A stretch of 64,000 nucleotides of DNA, from NCBI RefSeq assembly GCF_036555685.1, contig NZ_DATBKY010000299.1, positions 17,518 to 81,517 on the forward strand. The letters are read 5' to 3'. The notes below the pieces were generated by a model. The model worked only from the letters and a program-made list of their open reading frames with translations, was not told the DNA's origin and did no database searches. The stretch comes from Actinophytocola sp036555685. Its GTDB lineage: Bacteria; Actinomycetota; Actinomycetes; Mycobacteriales; Pseudonocardiaceae. The translations under genes were made by a program, and so were the position numbers. This document shows positions 25,312-32,819 of the stretch, in pieces (positions within the stretch are counted from its first letter, which is position 1; each line of letters opens with the position of its first letter).

Positions 25312-26076
25312 GTGCGTCTGCTGGTCGTCGGTGCCTGCGGGACGGTCGGGTCGATGGTGCTGCCGCACCTCGCCCGCGCGCACGAGATCCGCGTGCTCGA
25401 CCTCGTCGAACCGCGCGCGCCCGTCGAGGGCGTCGAGTACCACACCGGCGACCTGCACGACGTGGACCTCGTCGCCGCGCTCGCCGAGGGCACCGGCTCG
25501 CTCGTGTTCATGGCGATGGGCCCGGCCCGCGGGTGGGGGAGCCCGGCGACCGCCCGGGCGCACCTCGACGTCGCCGTGCCCGGCATGTACGCGACGCTGA
25601 CCGGCGCGCGGCGTGCCGGGGTCCGGCACCTGGTCTACACGAGCAGCATGTCGGTGTACCGCTACCCGCTCGGCGGCCGCGAGCCGCCGCCGGACCAGCC
25701 GCCCCCGGACGACCAGCGGCTCGGCCGGTACCCCGACGAGTCGGTCCCGCCGGACGCGACCGACTTCTACGGCCTCGCCAAGCGGCTCGGCGAGGCGGTC
25801 TGCCGCAACGCGGCGATCGAGGGCGGGATGGACGCGCTGTGCCTGCGGCTGTGCTTCCCGACCGGCGAGGCCGACTGGCCGCGCCAGGGCACCGCGTTCC
25901 AGCGGGCGATCGCGACGTCCGCCCGTGACGTGGCCGCGGCGATCGACGCGGCACTCGCCCGCCGCGGCCACGGCTTCGACGTCTACTCGATCAGCGGCGA
26001 CGCCCGGGAGCGGACGATGAGCCTCGCCAAGGCGAAGCGCGAGCTCGGCTGGGCGCCGCGGGACCCCACTCCCTGA
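25312..26076 (+). CDS. NAD-dependent epimerase/dehydratase family protein (254 aa)
   Basis: Extended SDR: GACGTVG near the N-terminus, the Ser of VYTSSMSVY and the YGLAK catalytic pair (DFYGLAKRLGE), then CLRLCFPTG. It ends with the ELGWAPRD helix common to nucleotide-sugar epimerases. Shorter than typical sugar epimerases (254 versus ~310 aa). It follows the MFS gene closely. No sugar pathway is nearby, so a specific reaction is not proposed. Confidence 0.78.
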   Translation: MRLLVVGACGTVGSMVLPHLARAHEIRVLDLVEPRAPVEGVEYHTGDLHDVDLVAALAEGTGSLVFMAMGPARGWGSPATARAHLDVAVPGMYATLTGARRAGVRHLVYTSSMSVYRYPLGGREPPPDQPPPDDQRLGRYPDESVPPDATDFYGLAKRLGEAVCRNAAIEGGMDALCLRLCFPTGEADWPRQGTAFQRAIATSARDVAAAIDAALARRGHGFDVYSISGDARERTMSLAKAKRELGWAPRDPTP

Positions 26077-26077
26077 C

Positions 26078-26938
26078 CTACAGCGTGACGGGCAGGCCCA
26101 CGAGGCGGGCCGAGGAGTCCCACAGCCGGTCTTGGCGCGCCATGTCCGTGGTGTGCGTGGCGGTCGGCACCTCCTCGCGGCGCACGAAGTACCTGCCGCT
26201 CACGCCCTCCACTTCGGACGCCGTGGCGAGCCAGTGCGGGTTGTCCGCGCCGAAGTCCACGTCCGGCACGAACGGGTTCAGCAGCGTGGTGAACACGCCG
26301 AACGCGCCGCGGGCGTGCCGCCCGAGGCCGGTCTGCCGCACGATGCCCGGGTGCCCGCCGTTCACCGTGATCCTCGTGTCCGCGAGCCGGCGGGCCAGCG
26401 CGTAGCCGAACATCGCGTTCATGTTCTTCGTCCGCCCGTACGCGGCGAACGGGCGGAAGCTCGGCAGCGGGCCCAGCGTCCGCGCGTCGCGGAACTGCAG
26501 GTCGTCGAGGTCGACCGGGACGCGGGCCAGCGCTCGCGGCGCGGCGCCCACGACCACGAACCGCGCCGGCCCGTCGCCGAGGCGGGCGGCGAGCGTGCGC
26601 AGCAGCAGGTACGGCGCCAGGTGGTTGGTGGCGAACGTCAGCTGCAGCCCCTCGGCGGTGACCGCGTCCAGCGGCGCGACCACCGCCGCGTTGCTGACCA
26701 CCACGTCCGGCAACGGGTCTGCCCGCTCGCCGAGCGACCGCACGGATGCCATCAGCGACAGGTCCGCCACCTCGCAGGACAGGTCCGCGTCCGGGACCGC
26801 GGCGGCGATCCGGCGCCGGGCCGCGTCCGCCCGCTCCCGGTTGCGGCCGACGAGCACGACCGACATGCCGTCGGCCGCGAGCCGCCGCGCGATCGCCTCC
26901 CCGATGCCGCCCGTCGATCCGGTGACCAGTGCTCGCAT
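26078..26938 (-). CDS. SDR family oxidoreductase, retinol-dehydrogenase-like (286 aa)
   Basis: TGSTGGIG nucleotide motif, SNAAVV, ATNHLAPYLLLRTL and YGRTKNMNAMF for the catalytic Tyr/Lys, with NGGHPGIV after it; this arrangement matches the RDH/WWOX-like SDR group. The usual catalytic Ser is VVVGAA, with Gly/Ala rather than Ser, which may lower or change activity. It is divergent from the TetR gene, with two operator palindromes between, so that TetR probably represses it. Confidence 0.8.
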   Translation of the reverse strand: MRALVTGSTGGIGEAIARRLAADGMSVVLVGRNRERADAARRRIAAAVPDADLSCEVADLSLMASVRSLGERADPLPDVVVSNAAVVAPLDAVTAEGLQLTFATNHLAPYLLLRTLAARLGDGPARFVVVGAAPRALARVPVDLDDLQFRDARTLGPLPSFRPFAAYGRTKNMNAMFGYALARRLADTRITVNGGHPGIVRQTGLGRHARGAFGVFTTLLNPFVPDVDFGADNPHWLATASEVEGVSGRYFVRREEVPTATHTTDMARQDRLWDSSARLVGLPVTL

Positions 26939-26950
26939 GAGATCCCTCCC

Positions 26951-26998
26951 GTTAGGTTGACGTCGTCAACCTAACGCCTCAGGTTGACGACGTCAACC
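26951..26998. promoter_or_regulatory. Twin TetR operators in the SDR/TetR divergent promoter
   Basis: Two copies of one palindrome lie 27 bp apart centre to centre: GGTTGACGTCGTCAACC (26955-26971, extended by matching GTTA/TAAC arms) and GGTTGACGACGTCAACC (26982-26998). Both are perfect around a single central base. They fill the gap between the SDR start and the TetR start, so autorepression and control of the divergent gene are expected. Confidence 0.8.
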
Positions 26999-27015
26999 AT
27001 GGCTACGATGGCTCG

Positions 27016-27585
27016 GTGGGTACCCGCGAGGCGCTGGTGGTGGCGGCGACCGCCCTGCTCGACGAGGGCGGGGTGGCGGCGGTGACCCTGCGCGAGGTGG
27101 GCCGCCAGGTCGGCGTCTCGCACAACGCGCCGTACAAGCACTTCGCCAGCAAGGAGCTGCTCCTCGCCGCCGTGGCCGCGGCCGAGCTGGAGCGCCGCCG
27201 CGACGAGATCGCCACGACCGCGGCCCGTAAGCGTTCGCCGGAGGCTGTGCTGCGTGCCGTCCTGCACCACTACATCGCCTGGGCGCTCGAGCGGCCGGCC
27301 CGCTTCCGGCTGGTCTTCGGCCCGTGGCGGGTGGAGTCGGAGGAGCTGACCAAGGCCGCGCACGCCGCGCAGACCGCGCTCGTCGACCTCGTCGCCGCCA
27401 CGCAGGCGACCGGCGTGCTGCCGCCCGGGGATCCGGTGCGGCTGGCCTCGCTGCTGCGCGCTACCGCCCACGGTGCCGCGGACCTGGCCGCGGCCGGCCA
27501 CCTCGCGGAGGGCGGCAAGGGCAACGCGAGCCCGGAGCAGCTCGTCGACGACCTGCTGGACCACCTGAACGGAAAGGGCCGATGA
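27016..27585 (+). CDS. TetR family repressor (189 aa)
   Basis: The N-terminal HTH reads ALLDEGGVAAVTLREVGRQVGVSHNAPYKHFASKELLL, a standard TetR domain with recognition helix VSHNAPYKHF, typical of the TetR_C_13-like group. The C-terminal ~130 residues form the ligand/dimer domain. GTG start is the only in-frame choice after the second operator. It overlaps the glutamine synthetase ATG (ATGA), so repressor and enzyme are made together. The inducer is likely an amine or a gamma-glutamyl product used by the two downstream enzymes. Confidence 0.87.
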   Translation: MGTREALVVAATALLDEGGVAAVTLREVGRQVGVSHNAPYKHFASKELLLAAVAAAELERRRDEIATTAARKRSPEAVLRAVLHHYIAWALERPARFRLVFGPWRVESEELTKAAHAAQTALVDLVAATQATGVLPPGDPVRLASLLRATAHGAADLAAAGHLAEGGKGNASPEQLVDDLLDHLNGKGR

Positions 27586-28886
27586 CCGAGATCGACGACC
27601 TGCGCGACGCCGGCGTGACGATGCTCGAGCTGTCCTTTGTGGACAACGCGGGCATCGCGCGGGTGAAGGCCGTGCCGCTGGCCCGCGTCGAGGCGGCGGT
27701 GCGCGACGGGGTCGGCGCGTCGCCGTGCTTCGAGGCGTTCGGGTCCGACGACGTCATGGTGGCCGGCGAGTACCTCGGCGGCCCGGACGGCGACCTGCGC
27801 CTCGTGCCGGACATGGACCGGGCCGTGGCGCTGTCGGCCATGCCGGGCTGGGCGTGGGCGCCGGCGAACAAGATGACCAAGGAGCTCGAGCCGTTCGTCG
27901 CCTGCCAGCGGGCCTTCGCCGCCCGGCAGGTGGCGGCCGCCGAGCGCCAGGGCCTCACGCTGCGGATGGCGTTCGAGCACGAGTGGATCCTCGGCACCGA
28001 GTCGGCGGGCTTCGTACCGGCCTTCGACGGCCCGGCGTACGGGCAGATCCGCCTGGAGCAGGTCGCCGGCTACGCCACCGAGCTCGCCGCCGACCTCGCC
28101 GCGGAGGGCCTGGAGCTGCAGCAGTTCCACCCCGAGTACGCGCTCGCGCAGCTGGAGCTGTCGGTGGCGCCGAACGACCCGGTGGGCGCGGCCGACGACG
28201 CGGTGCTCGTCCGGCACACGGTCCGCTCACGCAGCCTCGCGTACGGGCTGCGCGCGACCTTCGCGCCGACCGTCGACCCGTCCGGCGCCGGCTCGGGCGG
28301 TCACCTGCACCTGTCCGTGCACGACGCCGAGGGCAACGCGCTCGCGCGGATGCGCCCGGCGGGCGAGGCGTTCCTCGCCGGCGTGCTGCGCGAGCTGCCG
28401 GCGCTCGTGGCGATCGGCGCCGGGCACCCCGCGAGCTTCCTGCGGCTGCAGCCGTCGCGGTGGGCCGGCGTGTGGCAGTGCTGGGGCCACGAGACGCGCG
28501 AGACCGCGCTGCGGATGATCGCGGGCGCCGAGGGGGCGGCGAACGCGGAGGTCAAGTGCTTCGACGGCACGGCCAACCCGTACCTGGCCGTGGGCTGCGT
28601 GATCGCGGCCGGCCTGGCGGGCGTCACAGAGGAGCTGCGCCTGCCCGACCCGGTCACCGGCGACCCGGCCCTGCGCACCGACGACGAGCGGGCGGCGGCC
28701 GGCACGCGCCGCCTGCCGACCACGGCCGAGGGGGCCGCCGACGCGCTCGAGGCCTCCGCCGTGCTCGCCGAGGCGCTCGGACCCGAGCAGCACGACGCGA
28801 TCGTCACCGTCCGCCGCGCGGAGGCGGAACGCTGCGCCGGCCTCGACGCCGAGGACCTGGCCGACGCGGTCAGATGGCGCTGGTGA
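27582..28886 (+). CDS. Glutamine synthetase-like ligase, probably gamma-glutamyl-amine type (434 aa)
   Basis: GS catalytic-domain motifs are present: EHEWIL in the first metal site, QFHPEYALAQLELSV, the SGGHLHLSVHD ammonium/glutamate loop, LRLQPSRWAG, and NAEVKCFDGTANPYLAVG for the ATP region. It lacks the adenylylation Tyr region of GlnA1. Proteins of this class ligate glutamate to amines such as polyamines, isopropylamine or ethanolamine instead of ammonia. The following amidohydrolase is the usual partner, as in fungal FluG where both are fused, so the pair likely makes and then opens a gamma-glutamyl amide. Confidence 0.85.
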   Translation: MTEIDDLRDAGVTMLELSFVDNAGIARVKAVPLARVEAAVRDGVGASPCFEAFGSDDVMVAGEYLGGPDGDLRLVPDMDRAVALSAMPGWAWAPANKMTKELEPFVACQRAFAARQVAAAERQGLTLRMAFEHEWILGTESAGFVPAFDGPAYGQIRLEQVAGYATELAADLAAEGLELQQFHPEYALAQLELSVAPNDPVGAADDAVLVRHTVRSRSLAYGLRATFAPTVDPSGAGSGGHLHLSVHDAEGNALARMRPAGEAFLAGVLRELPALVAIGAGHPASFLRLQPSRWAGVWQCWGHETRETALRMIAGAEGAANAEVKCFDGTANPYLAVGCVIAAGLAGVTEELRLPDPVTGDPALRTDDERAAAGTRRLPTTAEGAADALEASAVLAEALGPEQHDAIVTVRRAEAERCAGLDAEDLADAVRWRW

Positions 28887-28890
28887 GCCG

Positions 28891-30051
28891 GTGGCCGCCA
28901 CGCACGACGTCCCGCTCGTCGACCAGCACTGCCACGGCGTGCTGGCGCGCGACCCCGAGCCGGAGGAGTTCGCCGGTGGCCTGACCGAGGCGGCGGCCGC
29001 GGGGACCCGGGACCGGTGGCACTCCTCGCTCGGCCTCGCCGTGCGCCGGTGGTGCGCCCCGGTGCTGGACCTGCCGCCGCACGTGTCGCCCCAGGACTAC
29101 CTGGAGCGGCGCGCCGAGCTCGGCTGGTGGGAGGCGACCGCCCGGCTGCTGCGGGCGGCGGGGGTGGCGCACTGGCTCGTCGACACCGGGTACGCGCCCT
29201 CGCCGAACCTCGAGCCGGGGGACGTGTGCGGCGCCGGGCACGAGGTGCTGCGCGTGGAGCAGGTGGCGGAAACGCTTGCCCCGCGGGCGAACTCGGCCGC
29301 CGCGCTGCTCGACGGGTTCCGCGACGAGCTGCGGGCGCGGGCGGGCGACGTGGTCGCTCTCAAGAGCGTCGTCGCCTACCGGTCCGGTTTGGACGTTCCG
29401 GGGGAGTGCCCGCCGGACGGTGCGGCGGCGCGGGCGGCACAGGGCTGGCTGCGCTCCGGCGACGCCCGGCTGACCGACCCCGTCCTGCACGCGTGGGTCG
29501 TGCACGAGGCGGCCCGTGTGGGTGCCGAGCTCGAGCTGCCGCTGCAGTTCCACACCGGCTTCGGCGACGAGGACCTGCACCTGCGCGAGGTCGACCCGTT
29601 GCTGCTCACCGATTTCCTGCGGGCCACGAAGGACACCGGCGTCGAGGTCGTGCTGCTGCACTGCTGGCCGTTCCACCGCAATGCCGCCTACCTGGCGCAC
29701 GTGTTCGACCACGTGTCCGTCGACATCGGACTGACGCTGCCCTTCGTCGGGGTGCGGGCGGACGACGTGCTCGCCGAGGCGCTCGAGCTCGCGCCGTTCG
29801 ACTCGGTGCTGTACTCCTCCGACGGCAACGTGCTACCCGAGCTGCACCACCTGGGTGCGGTGCTGTGGCGCCACCACTTCGGGCGCCTGCTCGACTCGTG
29901 GCTCGCCGACGACGTGATCGACGTGGCCGGCGCCGAGCGCCTCGCGTTCGATGTCGGCGCCGGCAACGCCGCCCGCCTCCACCCCCGGCTGCGGAGCCGG
30001 ATGGGCAACCGGCTCAGCTCACCGCGCGGCCGCGCACCTCGGCTTCGGTGA
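28891..30051 (+). CDS. FluG-like amidohydrolase (386 aa)
   Basis: Metal motif DQHCHGVL at the N-terminus, Lys in VVALKSVVAYR, QFHTGFGDEDLHL, LLHCWPFHRNAAYLAHVF and SSDGNVLPE at the C-terminus; this order is that of the N-terminal half of FluG and of IpuF-like gamma-glutamylamide hydrolases. It is placed four bases after the glutamine-synthetase-like gene. The last ~12 codons (SSPRGRAPRLR) overlap the 3' end of the convergent hydrolase gene by 38 bp and look non-native, so the original stop may have been lost. Confidence 0.82.
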   Translation: MAATHDVPLVDQHCHGVLARDPEPEEFAGGLTEAAAAGTRDRWHSSLGLAVRRWCAPVLDLPPHVSPQDYLERRAELGWWEATARLLRAAGVAHWLVDTGYAPSPNLEPGDVCGAGHEVLRVEQVAETLAPRANSAAALLDGFRDELRARAGDVVALKSVVAYRSGLDVPGECPPDGAAARAAQGWLRSGDARLTDPVLHAWVVHEAARVGAELELPLQFHTGFGDEDLHLREVDPLLLTDFLRATKDTGVEVVLLHCWPFHRNAAYLAHVFDHVSVDIGLTLPFVGVRADDVLAEALELAPFDSVLYSSDGNVLPELHHLGAVLWRHHFGRLLDSWLADDVIDVAGAERLAFDVGAGNAARLHPRLRSRMGNRLSSPRGRAPRLR

Positions 30052-30916
30052 CGAACGCGACCGCCCGCGCGACCGTGTCGGGGTCGCGCAGCACCCGCCA
30101 GTGGCCCAGCCCGTGCACGGTCAGCAGCTCCGCGCCCGGCCACGCCTTGCGCAGCGCCACGCTGTCCGCGTATCGGGTCTCCCGGTCGTTCGGGTCGTGG
30201 ACGGTCAGCAGCGGCGGCGGTGCGGGGAGGTCGTCGACCTGGCTCGGCACGTCGAACGACGACCACGGCCGGCCCACCAGCCGCGCCACGCGCGTCAGCA
30301 TCCGCTCGCGGACGCGGCGGTCGAACCCGAGCGCCGCGGAGAACAACGCCGTGTACGGCACCGGCTGGGTCATCGGCGCGAGGAACACCAGCCGGCCCGC
30401 CCACAGCCCGCGGCGCAGCGCGAAGAACGTGGCGTTGGCGCCGAGCGAGTGCGCGATGACCGCGTGCGCGGGACCGTGCGCGGCGACGACGGCCTCGAGG
30501 GCCGCGGCCATCTCCGGGATCGACGTCTGCCGCGGGCCGAGCTCGCCGGGGTCCGACTCGCCGTGGCTCAGCGCGTCGAACGTGACCACCCGGTGGCCGG
30601 TGGCCAGCAGCGGCTCGAGGAACGCCCGCAGCTGGACGCTGTGGCCGCCCCACCCGTGCACCAGGTACACGACCGGCCCGGTGCCCCACACCCGGCTGAC
30701 CACGTGCCGCCCGCCGACCGGCACGCGGAACGTCTCGCCCGGCGGGATCATCTCCGCGGGTCTGCCCCGGTAGGGCGGGATGGTCAGCCAGCGCCGCGTG
30801 GCGAAGCGGGCGCCGAGCTCCGGGGCGAACCGCTCGAGCGTGCCGAACGCGGTGCGGACGGCTCTCATGCGAAGACGGTCAGACAAACGAACGATCGTGC
30901 TTTTTTGCGTCGACAC
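30014..30916 (-). CDS. Alpha/beta hydrolase (300 aa)
   Basis: Alpha/beta hydrolase fold: oxyanion strand VYLVHGWGGHS, nucleophile elbow AHSLGANA (Ser), acid in LTVHDPNDRE and catalytic His in VHGLGHWRVL. It is soluble and likely an esterase or lipase-like enzyme. The GTG start has GAAGGAAGG at ideal distance. An in-frame ATG at 30868 lies downstream of a TetR-like site, which then would sit inside the coding region; I favour the GTG. The TetR gene behind it carries the same site, so it is the probable regulator. Confidence 0.82.
   Translation of the reverse strand: MSTQKSTIVRLSDRLRMRAVRTAFGTLERFAPELGARFATRRWLTIPPYRGRPAEMIPPGETFRVPVGGRHVVSRVWGTGPVVYLVHGWGGHSVQLRAFLEPLLATGHRVVTFDALSHGESDPGELGPRQTSIPEMAAALEAVVAAHGPAHAVIAHSLGANATFFALRRGLWAGRLVFLAPMTQPVPYTALFSAALGFDRRVRERMLTRVARLVGRPWSSFDVPSQVDDLPAPPPLLTVHDPNDRETRYADSVALRKAWPGAELLTVHGLGHWRVLRDPDTVARAVAFVTEAEVRGRAVS
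30882..30901. promoter_or_regulatory. Candidate TetR operator inside the start of the hydrolase gene
   Basis: On the minus strand the bases read AGCACGATCGTTCGTTTGTC. A 19/20 match, AGCACGATCGTTCGGTTGTC, is present next to the TetR gene start. The core is an imperfect palindrome around CGATCG. Position 15 bp inside the annotated frame would allow a block of transcription or early elongation. Confidence 0.6.
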
Positions 30917-30949
30917 GGGTGGCCTTCCTTCGACGAAGAGACAGGGGAG

Positions 30950-31528
30950 CTAACCCGCCCGGGCGGCGGCCAGCAGGGATTCGAACGCGCGCCGGGCACG
31001 TGCCTCGGCGGCCTTGTCGCCGAGCAGCCTGCTCGACATGTGGCAGGACAGCATCACGCCGTCGAGGTCGAACGCGAACTGCTCCGGGTCACCGGTGAAC
31101 TGGCCCTCGGCGACGCCGGTGCGGAAGACCTCGGCGAGCGTGTCGCGCCAGTCGCGCTGGTCGCGGACGAGCCGGTCGCGTACCGGTCCGGGCTGGTCGT
31201 CGAGCTCGCTGGAGAACGCGACGAACGGGCAGCCGCTGGGCTGCGCGGCCCAGCGCAGCCAGTTCTCGAAGATCGCCCGCACCCGCGGCTCGCCCCGCGG
31301 GGCGGTGAGCGCGGGGGCGACGACCTCGGTCACGAACCGGGCCCGGGTGTGCTCGAGCACCTGGACCTGCAGCGACTCCTTGGACCGGAAATGGGCGTAC
31401 AGCCCGCTCTTGGACAGCCCCGTGCCGGCCGCGAGCGAGCCGATGGTCATCCCGCCCAGCCCGACGCGGCCGGCCAGGCGGCCGGCGGCGTCCAGGATGG
31501 CCTCACGGGTGGCCTCGCCCTTGCTCAC
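30950..31528 (-). CDS. TetR/AcrR family repressor (192 aa)
   Basis: The TetR HTH is clear: TREAILDAAGRLAGRVGLGGMTIGSLAAGTGLSKSGLYAHFRSKESL. The C-terminal half has the CPFVAFSSELDDQPGPVRDR stretch of YxaF/LmrA-like repressors. GTG start at 31528 is followed immediately by SKGEATREAIL. It is transcribed in the same direction as the hydrolase, 33 bp before that gene, so the two may share a transcript. Both starts carry a copy of the same 20-bp site, which strongly suggests self-regulation and control of the hydrolase. Confidence 0.87.
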   Translation of the reverse strand: MSKGEATREAILDAAGRLAGRVGLGGMTIGSLAAGTGLSKSGLYAHFRSKESLQVQVLEHTRARFVTEVVAPALTAPRGEPRVRAIFENWLRWAAQPSGCPFVAFSSELDDQPGPVRDRLVRDQRDWRDTLAEVFRTGVAEGQFTGDPEQFAFDLDGVMLSCHMSSRLLGDKAAEARARRAFESLLAAARAG

Positions 31529-31539
31529 CCGGCCAGAGT

Positions 31540-31559
31540 AGCACGATCGTTCGGTTGTC
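31540..31559. promoter_or_regulatory. Candidate TetR operator upstream of the TetR gene
   Basis: AGCACGATCGTTCGGTTGTC on the plus strand, 12 bp before the TetR start and touching the stop of the MetE-like gene. It is the 19/20 twin of the site at the hydrolase gene. The presence of both at two starts of one locus is unlikely by chance. Confidence 0.65.
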
Positions 31560-32679
31560 AGCCCCAGACTTCTTCGGCGATCTCGACGATCAGCGCGAGC
31601 TTGGCGACCTGTTCGTCGTAGGAGAGCACGTTGCCGTCGACCGTCGAGGAGAAGCCGCACTGCGGGGACAGGCACAGCTGCTCGAGCGGCACGTACTCGG
31701 CCGCCTCGTCGATGCGCCGCTTGATGTCGTCCTTGTTCTCGAGCCGGCCGGACTTCGTCGTGATCAGGCCCAGCACGACCTGCTTGCCCGGCGGCACGAA
31801 CCGCAGCGGCGCGAACGAGCCGGACCGGGGGTCGTCGTACTCGAGGAAGAAGCCGTCCACCGCGAGCTCGGAGAACAGCGCCTCCGCGACGAAGTCGTAG
31901 CCGCCCGCGGCCGCCCACGAGGACTTGAAGTTGCCGCGGCACATGTGGGTGGTGACCCGCAGCCCTTCCGGACGGCCGGCGAGCGCCGCGTTGATCTGCC
32001 TGATGTAGCGCAGGTGCTGGTGCTCGGCGTCGTCGCCGCGGGCCGCGAGCTGGGCACGCTGGTCGGGGTCGTTGAGGTAGGCGAGGCTCGTGTCGTCGAG
32101 CTGCAGGTACCGGCAGCCGAGCTCGGCGACCGCGGCCACCTGGTGCGCGTACGCCGCGGACAGGTCCGTCCAGAACTGCTCCTCGTCGGGGTACACGGCC
32201 GGGTCCAGCGCGGCCGGGCCGCCCCGGTAGTGGACCATGCTGGGGGAGGGGATCGTCAGCTTCGGCGTCACCGCGTCGCCGGCCACCGACCTCAGGAACG
32301 TGAAGTCGTCGGCGAAGATCGTCTCCGTCAGCCGGACCGGACTGTCCACATGCAACGCGGCGGTGGTGAACTCGATGACCCCGTCGGCGTTCTCGAACCG
32401 CACTTTGATCGACTCGTCGGACCGGCCGATGCCGCCGAGCCGGTAGATGAAGTCCATGTGCCACGAGCTGCGCCGGAACTCACCGTCGGTCGCCGACCGC
32501 AGGCCTACCTCCGCCTGCATCGCCACGACCTCGCGGATCGCCTCGTCCTCGGCGCCGCGCAGGTCCTCGTCGGAGATCCGGCCGGCCGCGTGGTCCGCTC
32601 GCGCGGCCAGGAGCTTCGCCGGGCGCAGCAGGCTGCCGACGTGGTCCGCGCGGAACGGGGGCAGGTCGCGAGTAGTCAT
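31558..32679 (-). CDS. Cobalamin-independent methionine synthase-like methyltransferase (YxjG type, 373 aa)
   Basis: Corresponds to the C-terminal catalytic barrel of MetE only. Zinc/homocysteine motifs are visible: RADHVGSLLRP at the N-terminus, TDGEFRRSSWHMDF, LQLDDTSLAYL (folate-side Asp), HMCRGNFKSSW with the His-x-Cys zinc ligands, and LSPQCGFSSTV with the last Cys. In YxjG/YxjH-type proteins the methyl donor is unsettled. It ends a catabolic operon for aromatic compounds, overlapping a small ORF by ATGA. It may accept methyl groups released from methoxylated aromatics, but that is inference; a housekeeping Met role is possible. Confidence 0.82.
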   Translation of the reverse strand: MTTRDLPPFRADHVGSLLRPAKLLAARADHAAGRISDEDLRGAEDEAIREVVAMQAEVGLRSATDGEFRRSSWHMDFIYRLGGIGRSDESIKVRFENADGVIEFTTAALHVDSPVRLTETIFADDFTFLRSVAGDAVTPKLTIPSPSMVHYRGGPAALDPAVYPDEEQFWTDLSAAYAHQVAAVAELGCRYLQLDDTSLAYLNDPDQRAQLAARGDDAEHQHLRYIRQINAALAGRPEGLRVTTHMCRGNFKSSWAAAGGYDFVAEALFSELAVDGFFLEYDDPRSGSFAPLRFVPPGKQVVLGLITTKSGRLENKDDIKRRIDEAAEYVPLEQLCLSPQCGFSSTVDGNVLSYDEQVAKLALIVEIAEEVWG

Positions 32680-32819
32680 GATCGTTCCGCCTCCCCGGAA
32701 TTCTTACTTGTGGTCGTCATGGGTTCTGGGCGCGCGGTCTCGTGCGCACCGGTGGCTTGGTTGCGTGCCGTTCCGCTTGGGTGCGGTCGGCCGCCACGCG
32801 GGTCGTGTCGATGGATCAT
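32676..32819 (-). CDS. Small coupled ORF between pobA and the MetE-like gene (47 aa)
   Basis: The ATG overlaps the pobA stop (ATGA), and its TGA overlaps the ATG of the next gene (ATGA), so it fills the intergenic space exactly. GAAGGAG lies before its start. The peptide is rich in His, Arg, Thr and Pro (MIHRHDPRGG... to GEAERS) with no recognisable domain. It may be a real small protein or a translational bridge that couples pobA to the MetE-like gene. A second ATG (MTTTSKNSGE) near its end could also begin translation. Confidence 0.4.
   Translation of the reverse strand: MIHRHDPRGGRPHPSGTARNQATGAHETARPEPMTTTSKNSGEAERS

Noticed and set aside
27270..28901. Long minus-strand frames opposite the glutamine-synthetase-like gene
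   Set aside because: They are antisense shadows; the plus strand has complete GS motifs and ATGA coupling.
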